From NCBI RefSeq assembly GCF_900129835.1, contig NZ_FQXA01000001.1, positions 62,001-126,000 on the forward strand: DNA of 64,000 nucleotides, given 5' to 3'. A program made the translations under genes and the position numbers. The notes under the pieces were generated by a model that did not search any database, was not told where the DNA came from, and worked only from the letters and a program-made list of their open reading frames with translations. Source of the DNA: Stutzerimonas xanthomarina DSM 18231 (lineage in GTDB: Bacteria; Pseudomonadota; Gammaproteobacteria; Pseudomonadales; Pseudomonadaceae). This document shows positions 28,780-39,149 of this stretch, piece after piece (within the stretch, counting starts at the first letter, position 1; each line of letters opens with the position of its first letter).

Positions 28780-29587
28780 CGGAGCCTCGCAACAGATCAT
28801 CGGCGTACGCCGGCGCCGGGAAGTGGAAAGGCACCGGACCGTCCGCGGCCCCCTTCATGAACTGCCGAATCCGCGGATTGGTCGACTCGTGAAGCTCTGC
28901 TGGGGTCCCCTGCCCCAGTACCTGGGCGTCTCCGACCACATAGATGTAGTCGGCGATGCTCGCCGTTTCGGCCAGATCGTGGGAGACGACGATGCTGGTG
29001 ATCCCCAGCGCGTCGGTAAGCAATCGAATCAGCTGCACCAGAACGCCCATGGCAATCGGATCCTGCCCAGCGAAAGGTTCGTCGTACATCAGAATCTGTG
29101 GATCCAGCGCAATTGCACGCGCTAACGCCACGCGCCGCTTCATCCCGCCCGACAGTTCTTCTGGCATCAGCTCGACAGCACCACGCAGGCCAACCGCTTG
29201 TAGCTTCATCAGTACGATGTCGCGGATCATCTCTTCGGGCAGCTTGGTGTGGACACGCAGCGGGAAGGCGACGTTCTCGAACACATCCAGGTCCGTAAAC
29301 AACGCGCCGCTCTGGAACAGCACCCCCATCTGCTTGCGCATGTCGAACAATTCGCGACGCGACAGCGTCGGCAAATTGGTCCCGGCCACCCAGACTTCAC
29401 CCTGGGTCGGCTTGAGTTGGGCGGCAATCAGGCGCAGCAAGGTAGTCTTGCCGCAGCCGGAAGGGCCCATGATGGCCGTCACCTTGCCGCGGGGAATGAC
29501 AATGTCGACGTTGTTGAAAATGCTCCGCTCACCGCGCTTGAAGGTGACACCCTTCAGCTCGACGGCGTTAGCGTTGGCGGCGCTCAT
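28772..29587 (-). CDS. mlaF: Phospholipid ABC transporter ATP-binding protein MlaF
   Basis: 271 aa ATPase. Walker [14 protein letters not shown], signature [14 protein letters not shown], Walker [14 protein letters not shown] and switch His VVSHDLAET. First gene of mlaFEDCB, divergent from kdsD. The Mla system maintains lipid asymmetry of the outer membrane. Confidence 0.97.
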   Translation of the reverse strand: MSAANANAVELKGVTFKRGERSIFNNVDIVIPRGKVTAIMGPSGCGKTTLLRLIAAQLKPTQGEVWVAGTNLPTLSRRELFDMRKQMGVLFQSGALFTDLDVFENVAFPLRVHTKLPEEMIRDIVLMKLQAVGLRGAVELMPEELSGGMKRRVALARAIALDPQILMYDEPFAGQDPIAMGVLVQLIRLLTDALGITSIVVSHDLAETASIADYIYVVGDAQVLGQGTPAELHESTNPRIRQFMKGAADGPVPFHFPAPAYADDLLRGSDA

Positions 29588-29668
29588 TGGCTCTCCTCGG
29601 ATACAGCGTGCGAATCAGACGCCCTCCGTGCTTTCGGAGATACTTCGCAGCTGTTTTTGGCGGCGCGA

Positions 29669-29697
29669 ACTATAGCACTGCACCATGGCCGTCCCAA
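29669..29697 (-). promoter_or_regulatory. Sigma-70 promoter of mlaFEDCB
   Basis: On the minus strand TTGGGA (29697-29692), 17-bp spacer, TATAGT (29674-29669). The leader to mlaF would be about 75 nt. Confidence 0.65.
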
Positions 29698-29808
29698 GCC
29701 GGTCTCTGTATCGATGCATGAGCGAGCGCACGTTTTGTTCGGCCTGGGTTCGGCTCAGGCGCAGCGATCAGTGCGACGCTTTTCAGTGGGCAGCGCCCGG
29801 TTTACCGC

Positions 29809-29814
29809 TATAAT
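29809..29814 (+). promoter_or_regulatory. -10 box of the kdsD operon promoter
   Basis: Perfect TATAAT 32 bp before the kdsD start. The matching -35 region is poor, so an activator or extended contacts may be needed, or it may be chance. Confidence 0.5.
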
Positions 29815-29845
29815 CGCGCGTTTTCATCCAGGCGATCACACAGAC

Positions 29846-30820
29846 ATGAGCCAGAGCAGCCAGCTGATTGAGACTGCCCAGCGCACCATCCGCATGGAAA
29901 TTGAGGCGGTGGAGCAGCTCAGCACCCGCATCGATGAACATTTTGTAAAGGCCTGCGAGCTCATCCTTCAGTGCAGTGGCCGAGTGGTTGTCGTAGGTAT
30001 GGGTAAGTCCGGCCACATCGGCAACAAGATCGCCGCCACGCTGGCCAGCACTGGCACCACGGCATTCTTCGTCCATCCGGCCGAAGCCAGTCATGGCGAC
30101 ATGGGCATGATCACCCGTGACGACGTGGTACTGGCCCTGTCTAACTCGGGCACGACCAACGAGATTGTGACGCTGCTGCCACTGATCAAGCGCCTTGGCA
30201 TCACCCTGATCAGCATGACGGGCAATCCGGAGTCGGTGCTGGCCAAGGCAGCAGCGGTCAATATCGATGCGAGCGTCGCCATTGAAGCCTGCCCTCTGAA
30301 CCTTGCACCGACTTCATCGACCACCGTCAGCCTGGTCCTGGGTGACGCGCTGGCGATTGCCCTGCTGGAAGCGCGCGGTTTCACCGCCGAAGACTTCGCT
30401 TTCTCGCATCCGGGTGGCGCACTGGGCCGACGCTTGCTGCTCAAGGTCGAACACGTGATGCACGCCGGTGATCGCCTGCCGCTGATCAGCCGCGGCACAT
30501 CACTGCGCGACGCCTTGCTGGAAATGACGCAGAAAGGCCTCGGCATGACAGCGGTAGTTGAAGCAGATGGCCGACTGGCAGGGATCTTCACCGACGGCGA
30601 CCTACGCCGCACGCTGGACAAGGGCATCGATGTTCGTCAGGCCAGCATCGATCAGGTGATGACGCTTCACGGCAAGACCGCGCATGCCGATATGCTTGCC
30701 GCCGAAGCATTGAAAATCATGGAAGACAACAAGATCAACGCGCTGGTGGTGGTTGACGAAAACGATCGACCCGTCGGCGCGCTGAACATGCACGATCTGT
30801 TGCGCGCAGGAGTGATGTAA
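29846..30820 (+). CDS. kdsD: D-arabinose 5-phosphate isomerase
   Basis: First step of KDO synthesis for LPS: ribulose-5-P to arabinose-5-P. 324 aa: SIS domain (about residues 40-175, GMGKSGHIGNKIAATLASTG and ALSNSGTTNEIV) and two CBS domains (about 205-324, ending DRPVGALNMHDLLRAGVM). The frame is open far upstream, but the start MSQSSQLIETAQRTIRMEI fits the family. Abuts kdsC with no gap. Confidence 0.95.
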   Translation: MSQSSQLIETAQRTIRMEIEAVEQLSTRIDEHFVKACELILQCSGRVVVVGMGKSGHIGNKIAATLASTGTTAFFVHPAEASHGDMGMITRDDVVLALSNSGTTNEIVTLLPLIKRLGITLISMTGNPESVLAKAAAVNIDASVAIEACPLNLAPTSSTTVSLVLGDALAIALLEARGFTAEDFAFSHPGGALGRRLLLKVEHVMHAGDRLPLISRGTSLRDALLEMTQKGLGMTAVVEADGRLAGIFTDGDLRRTLDKGIDVRQASIDQVMTLHGKTAHADMLAAEALKIMEDNKINALVVVDENDRPVGALNMHDLLRAGVM

Positions 30821-31342
30821 ATGAACGACCTGTTAAGGCGTGCCCGCGACATTCGCCTGGCCATATTCGATGTCGACGGTGTGCTCACGGACGGCAAGCT
30901 GTACTTCCTCATCGACGGCAGCGAATTCAAGACGTTCAATACGCTGGATGGCCACGGCATCAAGATGCTGATCAACTCCGGCGTACGCACCGCAATCATC
31001 AGCGGCCGCAAGACGCCGGTCGTCGAGCGCCGGGCGCAAAACCTGGGCATTCAACATCTCTATCAGGGCCGTGAGGACAAGCTTGTGGTGCTCGACGAGC
31101 TGCTCGGCGAACTCGGTCTCGACTACGCTGAAGTCGCCTACCTGGGTGATGACCTGCCTGACCTCCCGGTAATGCGCCGGGTTGGCCTGGGCATGGCGGT
31201 CGCCAGTGCCGACGCGTTCGTTCGCCAGCATGCCCACGGCGTTACAGCCGCCCGTGGTGGCGACGGCGCGGCGCGAGAGTTCTGCGAACTGATCATGCGT
31301 GCCCAGGGCAGTCTCGACGCCGCTCAGGCCGCTTACCTCTAG
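30821..31342 (+). CDS. kdsC: KDO-8-phosphate phosphatase
   Basis: 173 aa HAD-superfamily phosphatase releasing KDO from KDO-8-P. HAD motif I FDVDGVLTDGKLYF, motif II region TAIISGRKTPVVERRA, motif III/IV YLGDDLPDLPVMRRVG. Its stop (TCTAGAGG) also carries the ribosome binding site of lptC. Confidence 0.95.
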   Translation: MNDLLRRARDIRLAIFDVDGVLTDGKLYFLIDGSEFKTFNTLDGHGIKMLINSGVRTAIISGRKTPVVERRAQNLGIQHLYQGREDKLVVLDELLGELGLDYAEVAYLGDDLPDLPVMRRVGLGMAVASADAFVRQHAHGVTAARGGDGAAREFCELIMRAQGSLDAAQAAYL

Positions 31343-31350
31343 AGGCACCC

Positions 31351-31923
31351 ATGCTTAGCAGACTCCGTTTCCCCGCCATTCTGCTGCTGATCGCCCTGCT
31401 TCTTGTCGCGATCGGCTACTGGAACATTCGCCCCGAGAGCTTCATGCAACAGGCGCCGGCAACCCAGGGCCATGAGTCGCCTGTTGACTTCTACGTTACC
31501 AATTCCCGCACCGTGCAATACCAGCCGGATGGCAAGCGTAACTATGAGCTGACCGCGGAAAAGGTGGAGCATATCAAGGCCAGCGATGTCAGCTTGATGA
31601 CCCGCCCGGATCTGCGTTCCTTTCGCGGTTCCGAGCTGCCGTGGCATGTCACCAGCGAGCGCGGCGAGGTCGGGCCGCAAGGCCAGGAAGTCGAGTTGAT
31701 CGACAACGTCAGGATCGAACGTAACGACGCCAAGGGGCGTCCGACCATCATCACGACCAGCCGGATGACCGTCCTTCCGGAGAAGGATTATGCCGAGACC
31801 CGCCAACCCGTTAGAATCGTCGCCGCAAACGGCGTAACGACCGCTACGGGCATGAAAGCGTATCTAGACGAAGGCAGGATGCTCCTGCTATCCAACGTAA
31901 GAGGCCAGCATGAGCTGCGTTAA
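31351..31923 (+). CDS. lptC: LPS export protein LptC
   Basis: 190 aa bitopic inner-membrane protein: N-terminal helix (FPAILLLIALLLVAIGYWN) followed by a periplasmic beta-jellyroll that passes LPS from LptB2FG to LptA. Overlaps lptA by 14 bp. Confidence 0.92.
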   Translation: MLSRLRFPAILLLIALLLVAIGYWNIRPESFMQQAPATQGHESPVDFYVTNSRTVQYQPDGKRNYELTAEKVEHIKASDVSLMTRPDLRSFRGSELPWHVTSERGEVGPQGQEVELIDNVRIERNDAKGRPTIITTSRMTVLPEKDYAETRQPVRIVAANGVTTATGMKAYLDEGRMLLLSNVRGQHELR

Positions 31924-32455
31924 GACCCTCCCCCTTCTGATCGGTTTAGGCATATTTCTGCTTGGCGCGAATGCCCACGCACTTCCTGAGGATCGCAACC
32001 AGCCTATCCGGGTCCAGGCCGACACCGCCGAACTGGACGACCGGCAGGGCGTAGCCGTGTATCGCGGCGATGTGGTCATCACTCAGGGCACGATGAAGAT
32101 TACTGGCGACACGGTGACCATCACCCAGAACGAGAACGGTGATGTCGAGGTGTTCACCTCCATCGGCAAGCCTGCGTACTACGAACAGAAGCCTGCTGCC
32201 GACAAGGAGATCGTCAAAGCTTATGGTTTGACGATTCAGTACTTTGCCGCGAACGAACGCATCGTACTGATCGACCAGGCCAAGGTCGTCCAGGAAGGTA
32301 ATACATTCGAAGGCGAGAAGATCGTCTATGACACCCAGCGGCAGATCGTCAATGCCGGGCGCGCCACCAATACCGATGTCACCACACCACGCCCGCGCGT
32401 GGACATGGTCATCCAGCCGCGCAAGAAAGAGCCGGCAACGGAGCAGCCCGAGTAA
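31910..32455 (+). CDS. lptA: LPS periplasmic bridge protein LptA
   Basis: 181 aa with a signal peptide ([18 protein letters not shown], then LPED). OstA/LptA beta-jellyroll with [29 protein letters not shown] typical in pieces. It forms the bridge carrying LPS to LptDE. Stop overlaps the lptB start (TAATG). Confidence 0.94.
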   Translation: MSCVKTLPLLIGLGIFLLGANAHALPEDRNQPIRVQADTAELDDRQGVAVYRGDVVITQGTMKITGDTVTITQNENGDVEVFTSIGKPAYYEQKPAADKEIVKAYGLTIQYFAANERIVLIDQAKVVQEGNTFEGEKIVYDTQRQIVNAGRATNTDVTTPRPRVDMVIQPRKKEPATEQPE

Positions 32456-33180
32456 TGGCGATTCTTAAGGCCCAGCACTTAGCGAAGAGCTACAAGAGCC
32501 GTCAGGTCGTACGTGATGTCAGCCTGTCCATCGAAAGCGGACAGATCGTCGGGTTGCTGGGGCCTAACGGTGCTGGCAAAACCACGTGCTTCTACATGAT
32601 TGTCGGATTGGTAAAGGCCGATCAGGGTCGGGTGCTGATCGACGATCAGGATGTGACACACCTGCCCATGCACGGCCGCGCCCGTGCTGGCATCGGCTAC
32701 CTGCCGCAGGAGGCTTCGATCTTCCGCAAGCTTTCGGTCGCCGACAACATCATGGCCATCCTGGAGACGCGCAAGGACCTAGATCGCAGCGGTCGCCAAC
32801 AGGCTCTGGAAAGTCTGCTGCAGGAATTCCACATCCACCACATCCGCGACAGCCTGGGCATGAGTCTTTCAGGTGGTGAGCGGCGCCGCGTTGAAATCGC
32901 CCGAGCCCTGGCTACCGCACCCAAATTTATCCTCCTTGATGAACCCTTTGCCGGCGTCGATCCGATTTCGGTTGGTGACATCAAGCAGATCATTCATCAC
33001 CTCAAGGCCAAGGGCATCGGCGTCCTCATCACCGATCACAATGTCCGCGAAACCCTGGATATCTGCGAGACCGCCTATATCGTGAATGACGGCCAGTTGA
33101 TTGCCGAAGGCGATGCAGAGACCATCCTGGCCAACCAACTGGTCAAGGAAGTTTACCTGGGACACGAATTCCGGCTTTGA
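32455..33180 (+). CDS. lptB: LPS export ABC transporter ATP-binding protein LptB
   Basis: 241 aa ATPase. Walker [17 protein letters not shown], signature [15 protein letters not shown], Walker [14 protein letters not shown], switch His [10 protein letters not shown]. Powers LPS extraction with LptFG. Directly upstream of rpoN as in most proteobacteria. Confidence 0.97.
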   Translation: MAILKAQHLAKSYKSRQVVRDVSLSIESGQIVGLLGPNGAGKTTCFYMIVGLVKADQGRVLIDDQDVTHLPMHGRARAGIGYLPQEASIFRKLSVADNIMAILETRKDLDRSGRQQALESLLQEFHIHHIRDSLGMSLSGGERRRVEIARALATAPKFILLDEPFAGVDPISVGDIKQIIHHLKAKGIGVLITDHNVRETLDICETAYIVNDGQLIAEGDAETILANQLVKEVYLGHEFRL

Positions 33181-33325
33181 TAGCGGTTATTCTGCGCCGA
33201 CGATCCTACAGGACTAGGCAAAGGCTTCGTTGGCAGGCATATAATTTGCTTACATTGGCGCGCGGCGCCAGCGAAATCGGAACAGGCGCGGTTGCGCCGG
33301 CAAACAAGGTTCGAAGTCCTCTGCC

Positions 33326-34843
33326 ATGAAACCATCGCTAGTCTTGAAGATGGGCCAGCAGCTGACGATGACACCGCAGCTGCAACAAGCCATACGATTG
33401 CTCCAGCTATCCACGCTGGATCTCCAGCAGGAGATTCAGGAAGCGCTGGACTCCAACCCCATGCTCGAGCGTGAAGAAGACGGAGACGATTTCGACAACT
33501 CCGATCCGATGGCCGAGTCGGTCGATAAGAAAACCGACAGCCCGTCCAACGACTCGCCCGAGCACAACGAGCCGGACAATCATTACGAGGAGCCCATCAA
33601 CACGGTGGAGAACCTCGAGGACGGCGATTGGGGCGACCGCATCCCCAATGAGCTTCCAGTAGACACCGCCTGGGAAGACATCTACCAGACCAGCGCCAGC
33701 AGTCTGCCCAGCAGCGACGATGATGACTGGGATTTCACCAGCCGCACATCGTCCGGAGAAAGCCTGCAAAGCCATTTGCTCTGGCAGCTCAATCTCGCAC
33801 CGATGAGTGACACCGACCGGCTCATCGCAACCACCCTGATCGATTGCATCAATCCTCAGGGATATCTCGACGAAACACTCGAGGAAGTCCTCGAATCGTT
33901 TGACCCGGAACTTGAAATCGAACTCGATGAGATCGAGGTGGTGCTGCACCGTATCCAGCAATTCGAGCCCGCAGGCATCGGCGCGCGAGACCTGCGCGAA
34001 TGTCTGCTGCTGCAGCTTCGCCAACTGCCCGAACGCACCGAGTGGTTGAGCGAAGCGATGCGACTGGTCAGCGATCACCTGGATATTCTCGGCGGGCGCG
34101 ACTACAGCCTGCTGATGCGCCGTATGAAGCTCAAAGAAGACGAGCTGCGCCAGATCATCGACCTGATTCAATCGCTCAATCCCAGGCCAGGCTCGCAGAT
34201 CGAAGCCGGCGAGCCGGAATACGTCGTTCCTGACGTAATCGTACGCAAAGACAAAGGTCGCTGGTTGGTCGAACTAAATCAGGAAGCGATGCCGCGCCTA
34301 CGGGTGAACGCTCAGTACGCCGGGTTCGTCAAACGTGCTGACTCCAGCGCCGACAACACCTTCATGCGCAACCAGCTTCAAGAAGCCCGCTGGTTCATCA
34401 AAAGTCTGCTCAGCCGCAACGAAACGCTGATGAAAGTGGCTACCCAGATCGTCGAACACCAACGCGGTTTCTTCGAGCATGGTGACGAAGCCATGAAACC
34501 ACTGGTGTTGCACGACATCGCCGAGGCGGTGGGGATGCACGAGTCGACCATTTCACGGGTCACCACGCAAAAGTTCATGCACACGCCTCGGGGCATCTAC
34601 GAACTCAAATACTTCTTCTCGAGCCACGTGAGCACTGCTGAAGGCGGCGAGTGTTCGTCCACCGCCATTCGCGCAATCATCAAGAAACTGGTGGCTGCGG
34701 AAAACCAGAAAAAGCCATTGAGCGACAGCAGGATCGCTGGTTTACTGGAGGCACAAGGGATTCAAGTCGCGCGCCGCACCGTAGCCAAGTACCGCGAGTC
34801 ACTCGGAATCGCACCATCGAGCGAGCGTAAGCGGTTGATGTAA
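33326..34843 (+). CDS. rpoN: RNA polymerase sigma-54 factor
   Basis: 505 aa. N-terminal activator-interacting region ([20 protein letters not shown]), an acidic region II (about residues 48-110), core-binding middle part, and the C-terminal RpoN box [10 protein letters not shown]. Directs nitrogen, pilus and flagellar genes; a good sigma-54 site precedes the short pilin at 11266. The start codon gives the canonical [11 protein letters not shown]. Confidence 0.98.
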   Translation: MKPSLVLKMGQQLTMTPQLQQAIRLLQLSTLDLQQEIQEALDSNPMLEREEDGDDFDNSDPMAESVDKKTDSPSNDSPEHNEPDNHYEEPINTVENLEDGDWGDRIPNELPVDTAWEDIYQTSASSLPSSDDDDWDFTSRTSSGESLQSHLLWQLNLAPMSDTDRLIATTLIDCINPQGYLDETLEEVLESFDPELEIELDEIEVVLHRIQQFEPAGIGARDLRECLLLQLRQLPERTEWLSEAMRLVSDHLDILGGRDYSLLMRRMKLKEDELRQIIDLIQSLNPRPGSQIEAGEPEYVVPDVIVRKDKGRWLVELNQEAMPRLRVNAQYAGFVKRADSSADNTFMRNQLQEARWFIKSLLSRNETLMKVATQIVEHQRGFFEHGDEAMKPLVLHDIAEAVGMHESTISRVTTQKFMHTPRGIYELKYFFSSHVSTAEGGECSSTAIRAIIKKLVAAENQKKPLSDSRIAGLLEAQGIQVARRTVAKYRESLGIAPSSERKRLM

Positions 34844-34920
34844 CGCCAGACGACCTGGTGGATTTGTTCCGGCGACGGGTGTCAGCCCGTCAATTCGCAC
34901 GTGGCAATAGGAGATGCAGT

Positions 34921-35229
34921 ATGCAAGTCAACATCACTGGCCTTCACCTGGAAATCACTGAAGCCCTGCGTGACTACGTCGAGGAGAAATTCGAGCGGTT
35001 GGAGCGCCACTTTGACCGCATCATTGCTGTGCAAGTCATCCTTCAAGTCGAAAAACTCAGACAAAAAGCCGAGGCCACGCTGCATGTAGCGGGGCGCGAG
35101 GTGGTTGCCAACGCCGAGCACGAGGATATGTACGCTGCCATCGACTTGCTTGCCGACAAACTCGACCGACAACTGATCAAACATAAAGAAAAGCAGCTCG
35201 ACCACCATCAGGGCGTCCTGGCTCGCTGA
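34921..35229 (+). CDS. hpf: Ribosome hibernation promoting factor
   Basis: 102 aa short HPF/YfiA-type protein that binds the 30S A/P sites in stationary phase. Start MQVNITGLHLEITEALRDYV at 34921, with AGGAG 7 bp before. Sits between rpoN and ptsN in the standard order. Confidence 0.95.
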   Translation: MQVNITGLHLEITEALRDYVEEKFERLERHFDRIIAVQVILQVEKLRQKAEATLHVAGREVVANAEHEDMYAAIDLLADKLDRQLIKHKEKQLDHHQGVLAR

Positions 35230-35235
35230 CCCATC

Positions 35236-35700
35236 ATGATCCGAATTGAAAATATTCTGACCCCCGGACGCGCCCTGGTTGGCGTTCCGGGTGGCAGCAA
35301 GAAGCGTGTCCTGGAACAGATTGCCAAGGTATTGGGCGGCGACCTGCCTGACATCGACAGCCAAGCAATCTATGAAAGCTTCATCGCCCGCGAAAAACTA
35401 GGCTCCACGGGCTTCGGCAACGGTATTGCAATCCCACATTGCCGAATGCCGGGCTGCACCTCACCGCTTAGCGCAGTGCTGAGACTCGATACACCGGTGG
35501 ATTTCGACGCAATCGACGGCGCCCCCGTCGACCTCTTGTTCGTATTGCTGGTGCCAGAGGCAGCCACCGATGAGCATCTGGAGCTGCTTCGTCAGATTGC
35601 CAGCATGCTGGATCGGGAGGAAGTCCGTGAACGGCTGCGCCGAGCCACGTCAGGTCAGGCGCTGTACCAGGCCGTGGTCGACATCCAGAACGGTCAATAG
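35236..35700 (+). CDS. ptsN: Nitrogen PTS enzyme IIA
   Basis: 154 aa EIIA-Ntr. The phosphorylated His is in GFGNGIAIPHCRMPG. Regulatory PTS linking nitrogen and potassium status; partner NPr is at 36698. Six bases after hpf. Confidence 0.96.
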   Translation: MIRIENILTPGRALVGVPGGSKKRVLEQIAKVLGGDLPDIDSQAIYESFIAREKLGSTGFGNGIAIPHCRMPGCTSPLSAVLRLDTPVDFDAIDGAPVDLLFVLLVPEAATDEHLELLRQIASMLDREEVRERLRRATSGQALYQAVVDIQNGQ

Positions 35701-35831
35701 GGTGGAACAACCTTCCATCGCCCGACGCTGAGTGAGGAAAGAGACGTGCCCCCTATCTGCCTGCACACGCTCCGCTGCGGCTACGAACAGCAAACTCTTC
35801 GTGGTCGACCCCGGCCCTACGGCGCTGCCCG

Positions 35832-36689
35832 ATGCGCCTGATCATCGTCAGTGGGCGCTCTGGATCAGGCAAGAGCACTGCGCTGGACGTCCTTGAGGAC
35901 AATGGCTTCTACTGCATCGACAACCTTCCCGCCGGGCTTCTACCCGAACTGGCGGAAAGGGCACTATTGCACACCGAACTGCTGCAGCCTCAAGTCGCGG
36001 TATCCATCGACGCGCGCAATCTGCCAAGTCAGCTGAAGCGCTTCCCCGAACTGCTTGAGGATGTACGCGCACGCTATATCCAATGCGATGTGCTTTACCT
36101 CGATGCCGCCGACGAGACACTGCTGAAACGCTTTTCCGAGACCCGCCGGCGGCATCCGCTGACAAACCAGAACCGCTCCCTGGCCGAAGCTATCAGTGAC
36201 GAAGAGCTGTTGCTGGCACCCATCATCGATCATGCCGACCTGAAGATCGACACCACACACCTGAATCTCTATCAGCTGCGAGACACGCTGAAGCTGCGCC
36301 TGTTGAACAAGCCCGAACCGGGTACGGCTTTTCTCTTCGAGTCCTTCGGCTTCAAGCGCGGCATGCCGGTAGATGCCGACCTGGTATTCGATGTGCGTTG
36401 CCTCCCCAACCCTTATTGGAAGGCGGATCTGCGCGATTTTTCCGGGCTGGACCAGCCCGTGATCGACTATCTCGCTGGCCAAGCGGACGTCGAGGAAATG
36501 TTCCAGGACATTCTGGGCTACCTGAGCAAATGGCTGCCGCGTTTCGCTGCCAGCAACCGCGCCTATGTCACGGTGGCCATTGGCTGCACCGGTGGGCATC
36601 ACCGTTCGGTGTATCTGGCCGAGCGGCTGGGCCAAGCGCTGCGCGAACCCTTGAAGAACGTCCAGGTCCGCCATCGCGATCTGGCTTAG
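35832..36689 (+). CDS. rapZ: RNase adapter protein RapZ
   Basis: 285 aa P-loop protein. Walker [21 protein letters not shown] at the N-terminus and the conserved C-terminal RNA-binding part [15 protein letters not shown]. In enterics it guides RNase E to GlmZ; in pseudomonads the target is less clear. A 131-bp gap to ptsN, without a recognisable gene, precedes it. The ribosome binding site is weak. Confidence 0.95.
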   Translation: MRLIIVSGRSGSGKSTALDVLEDNGFYCIDNLPAGLLPELAERALLHTELLQPQVAVSIDARNLPSQLKRFPELLEDVRARYIQCDVLYLDAADETLLKRFSETRRRHPLTNQNRSLAEAISDEELLLAPIIDHADLKIDTTHLNLYQLRDTLKLRLLNKPEPGTAFLFESFGFKRGMPVDADLVFDVRCLPNPYWKADLRDFSGLDQPVIDYLAGQADVEEMFQDILGYLSKWLPRFAASNRAYVTVAIGCTGGHHRSVYLAERLGQALREPLKNVQVRHRDLA

Positions 36690-36697
36690 GAAGACAG

Positions 36698-36970
36698 ATG
36701 CCTTCGTGTGAAATCACCATCATCAACAAACTCGGCCTGCATGCCCGCGCAGCCGCCAAGTTTGTTGGCGTCGCCAACCGGTTCCCCTGCGACATCCGGT
36801 TGGGGCACAGCCCGTCCAGCGTCATAGACGGTAAAAGCATCATGGCCGTGATGATGCTCGCCGCCAGCAAAGGCACCTGCTTGCACCTACGGACCGAGGG
36901 CGAGCAGGAGCATGAAGCACTCCAAGCGCTTATCGCCCTGATTGAAGACTATTTCGAAGAGGGGGAGTAA
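36698..36970 (+). CDS. ptsO: Phosphocarrier protein NPr
   Basis: 90 aa HPr-like protein of the nitrogen PTS. Phospho-His site NKLGLHARAAAKFV, second Ser region SVIDGKSIMAVMMLAA. Eight bases after rapZ. Last gene of the rpoN cluster. Confidence 0.96.
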   Translation: MPSCEITIINKLGLHARAAAKFVGVANRFPCDIRLGHSPSSVIDGKSIMAVMMLAASKGTCLHLRTEGEQEHEALQALIALIEDYFEEGE

Positions 36971-36982
36971 AGCTGCGCTAAG

Positions 36983-37088
36983 GCTGGAGGCTGTACGAAA
37001 CCCGACACCCGTAGGAGCGGGCCACGCCCGCGGACCCGCCACGAACACCGCGGCGAACCTCATTCGCGGCCATGGGCCGCTCCCACAG
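36983..37088. repeat. Inverted REP pair (BIME-like) after ptsO
   Basis: GTAGGAGCGGGCCACGCCCG (from 37011, extending to 37033) and, inverted, its relative on the minus strand (37088-37065, GTGGGAGCGGCCCATGGCCG). Each can fold alone, and the two can pair with each other. The leader GCTGGAGGCTGTACGAAA (36983-37000) is shared with the hisC-hisD repeat region. It lies in the convergent ptsO/pmbA gap, where it may limit read-through. Confidence 0.75.
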
Positions 37089-37136
37089 AAACTCGCCGCT
37101 ACGTAACAAGTACCCTTCTTTCAGCAGCAACTCCAC

Positions 37137-38483
37137 TCAGCTCCCCGCGACCTTCATCCGCTCGATCAGCACCGAGCCGGTGTGGATGCTGCTGCGCCGC
37201 TCGACGTCGTTACCCACCGCAACGATCTGGCGGAACATGTCTCGCAGGTTGCCGGCAATGGTGACTTCCTGAACCGGAAACTGTATTTCGCCGTTCTCGA
37301 CCCAGAAGCCACCCGCACCGCGCGAATAGTCGCCCGTGACCAGATTCAAGCCCTGCCCCATCAATTCGGTCACCAGCAAACCGCGGCCCATGCGACGAAT
37401 CAGGGCGGCCTGATCCTCGTCACCCTGGGTGACAAAGAGGTTATGCACCCCACCCGCGTTAGCTGTGCTGGGCATGCCCAGCTTGCGACCCGAATAGGTG
37501 CCCAGCACATAGGAAACCAGTTTGCCATTCTCGACGAACGGCTTGGCATAAGTCGCCAAACCATCGCTGTCATACCCTGAGCTGGCCAGTCCGCGAGGCA
37601 GATGTGGTCGCTCGTCGAGATTGAGCCATTCAGGAAACAGCACCTCGCCCAGCGCGCCTTCGAGGTAGGAAGACTGGCGGTAGAGATTACCGCCGGAAAT
37701 CGCTGCGAGAAAGTGCCCGAACAGCCCGGTGGCGAGTTCCGCAGAGAACAGCACCGGCACATCGCAGGTCGGCACCGGACGCGCGCCCAAGCGGCGAACA
37801 GCACGTTCAGCGGCACGCCGGCCAATCGACTCGGAGGAGGCCAGGTCGCCTGCGACACGGGAGACGTCATAGTGATAATCGCGCTGCATCTGTCCATCGG
37901 ACTCGGCGATCATCACGCAGCTGAGGCTGTGACGAGAGCTGCAGTAAGCCCCGATGAAGCCATTGCTGTTGCCGTAACCACGACAACCTTGGTGCGTGCT
38001 CAGGCTAGTGCCGTCAGCGTTGAGAATGCGCTTGTCCGTAGCGAAGGCCGATGCCTCGCAACTGAGCGCCAGCTCGATGGCTTCGTCAGGGGAGATTCCC
38101 CAGGGATGATAGAGGTCCAGGTCCGGCACATCCTTAGCCATCAGTGCTGGATCGGCGAGCCCGGCAAACTCGTCGGCAGACGCATGCTTGGCGATGGCCA
38201 GGGCGGCCGCTACGGTTTCGCGAACCGCTTCGTCGCCGCTGCCGGTGGTGCTCGCTGAACCTTTGCGCTGGCCGACATAAAGTGTGATACCGAAGCCCTG
38301 GTCGCGATTGAATTCGACCGTTTCGACTTCCCGCTGACGGACCGTAGTGGACAGGCCCTGCTCCATAGAGACTGAGACTTCACAGGCACTGGCCCCTTGT
38401 CGGCTGGCCTCTTCCAAGATCTTCGCGACCTGTTCACGCAAGCCTGGCAACGCGTGCGGACCGATCCCCTCGACTTCACTCAT
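37137..38483 (-). CDS. pmbA: Metalloprotease subunit PmbA (TldE)
   Basis: 448 aa partner of TldD in the TldD/TldE protease (antitoxin CcdA decay, microcin B17 maturation in E. coli). The TldE subunit lacks the HEXXH site, as here. Typical: GFGITLYVGQRKGSAS and LLVTELMGQGLNLVTGDYSRG. The ATG at 38483 (MSEVEGIGPHALP) is chosen; an upstream in-frame start would add nine residues. Confidence 0.95.
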   Translation of the reverse strand: MSEVEGIGPHALPGLREQVAKILEEASRQGASACEVSVSMEQGLSTTVRQREVETVEFNRDQGFGITLYVGQRKGSASTTGSGDEAVRETVAAALAIAKHASADEFAGLADPALMAKDVPDLDLYHPWGISPDEAIELALSCEASAFATDKRILNADGTSLSTHQGCRGYGNSNGFIGAYCSSRHSLSCVMIAESDGQMQRDYHYDVSRVAGDLASSESIGRRAAERAVRRLGARPVPTCDVPVLFSAELATGLFGHFLAAISGGNLYRQSSYLEGALGEVLFPEWLNLDERPHLPRGLASSGYDSDGLATYAKPFVENGKLVSYVLGTYSGRKLGMPSTANAGGVHNLFVTQGDEDQAALIRRMGRGLLVTELMGQGLNLVTGDYSRGAGGFWVENGEIQFPVQEVTIAGNLRDMFRQIVAVGNDVERRSSIHTGSVLIERMKVAGS

Positions 38484-38589
38484 ACGTACTCCAACAACTG
38501 ATTCGATCAAGATGCAACCCGCGGTGCTCGGCTGAGCTCCGTCGCCAGGCTGCTGTTATCATGGCGGCATTACCTACTGGACCAGCCCC

Positions 38590-39111
38590 ATGTCTGATAT
38601 TTCCGATCTCGACGGTTTCGAGGAAAAAAGCAAAACCCAGGTCAAGCGCGAACTGCATGCTCTCCAGGATCTGGGTGAACGCCTCTCTACCCTCAAACCT
38701 GATGTGCTAGACCGTCTGCCGCTTACCGACGCACTGCGCAAGGCGCTCGCCGACGCGCCGAAACACACCGCGCATATCGCCCGCAAACGCCACCTGCAAT
38801 ACATCGGCAAGCTGATGCGTGATCAGGATGTCGACGCCATCCTCGCCCTGGTCGACCAGCTCGATGCCTCAACCCGCCAGTACAACGAGCGCTTCCACGC
38901 CCTCGAACGCTGGCGCGACCGCTTGATTGCTGGCAATGACGAGACCCTCGAAGCGTTCGTCATCGAATATCCCGAGACCGACCGTCAGCACCTGCGCAGC
39001 TTGATTCGTCATGCCCAGCACGAAGCAGCGCGAAACAAACCGCCAGCGGCCAGCCGCAAGATTTTCAAGTACATCCGCGAGCTAGACGAAACCCAACGAG
39101 GCTTGCGCTAA
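38590..39111 (+). CDS. darP: Ribosome biogenesis protein DarP (YjgA)
   Basis: 173 aa, highly charged and helical, YjgA family. Binds late 50S precursors in E. coli. Typical: [19 protein letters not shown] near the N-terminus and [14 protein letters not shown] in the middle. Lone plus-strand gene between pmbA and tldD. Confidence 0.93.
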   Translation: MSDISDLDGFEEKSKTQVKRELHALQDLGERLSTLKPDVLDRLPLTDALRKALADAPKHTAHIARKRHLQYIGKLMRDQDVDAILALVDQLDASTRQYNERFHALERWRDRLIAGNDETLEAFVIEYPETDRQHLRSLIRHAQHEAARNKPPAASRKIFKYIRELDETQRGLR

Positions 39112-39149
39112 CCAATAGCCGCAAGTCTCATGAGGTCCAGCAAGCGTCT

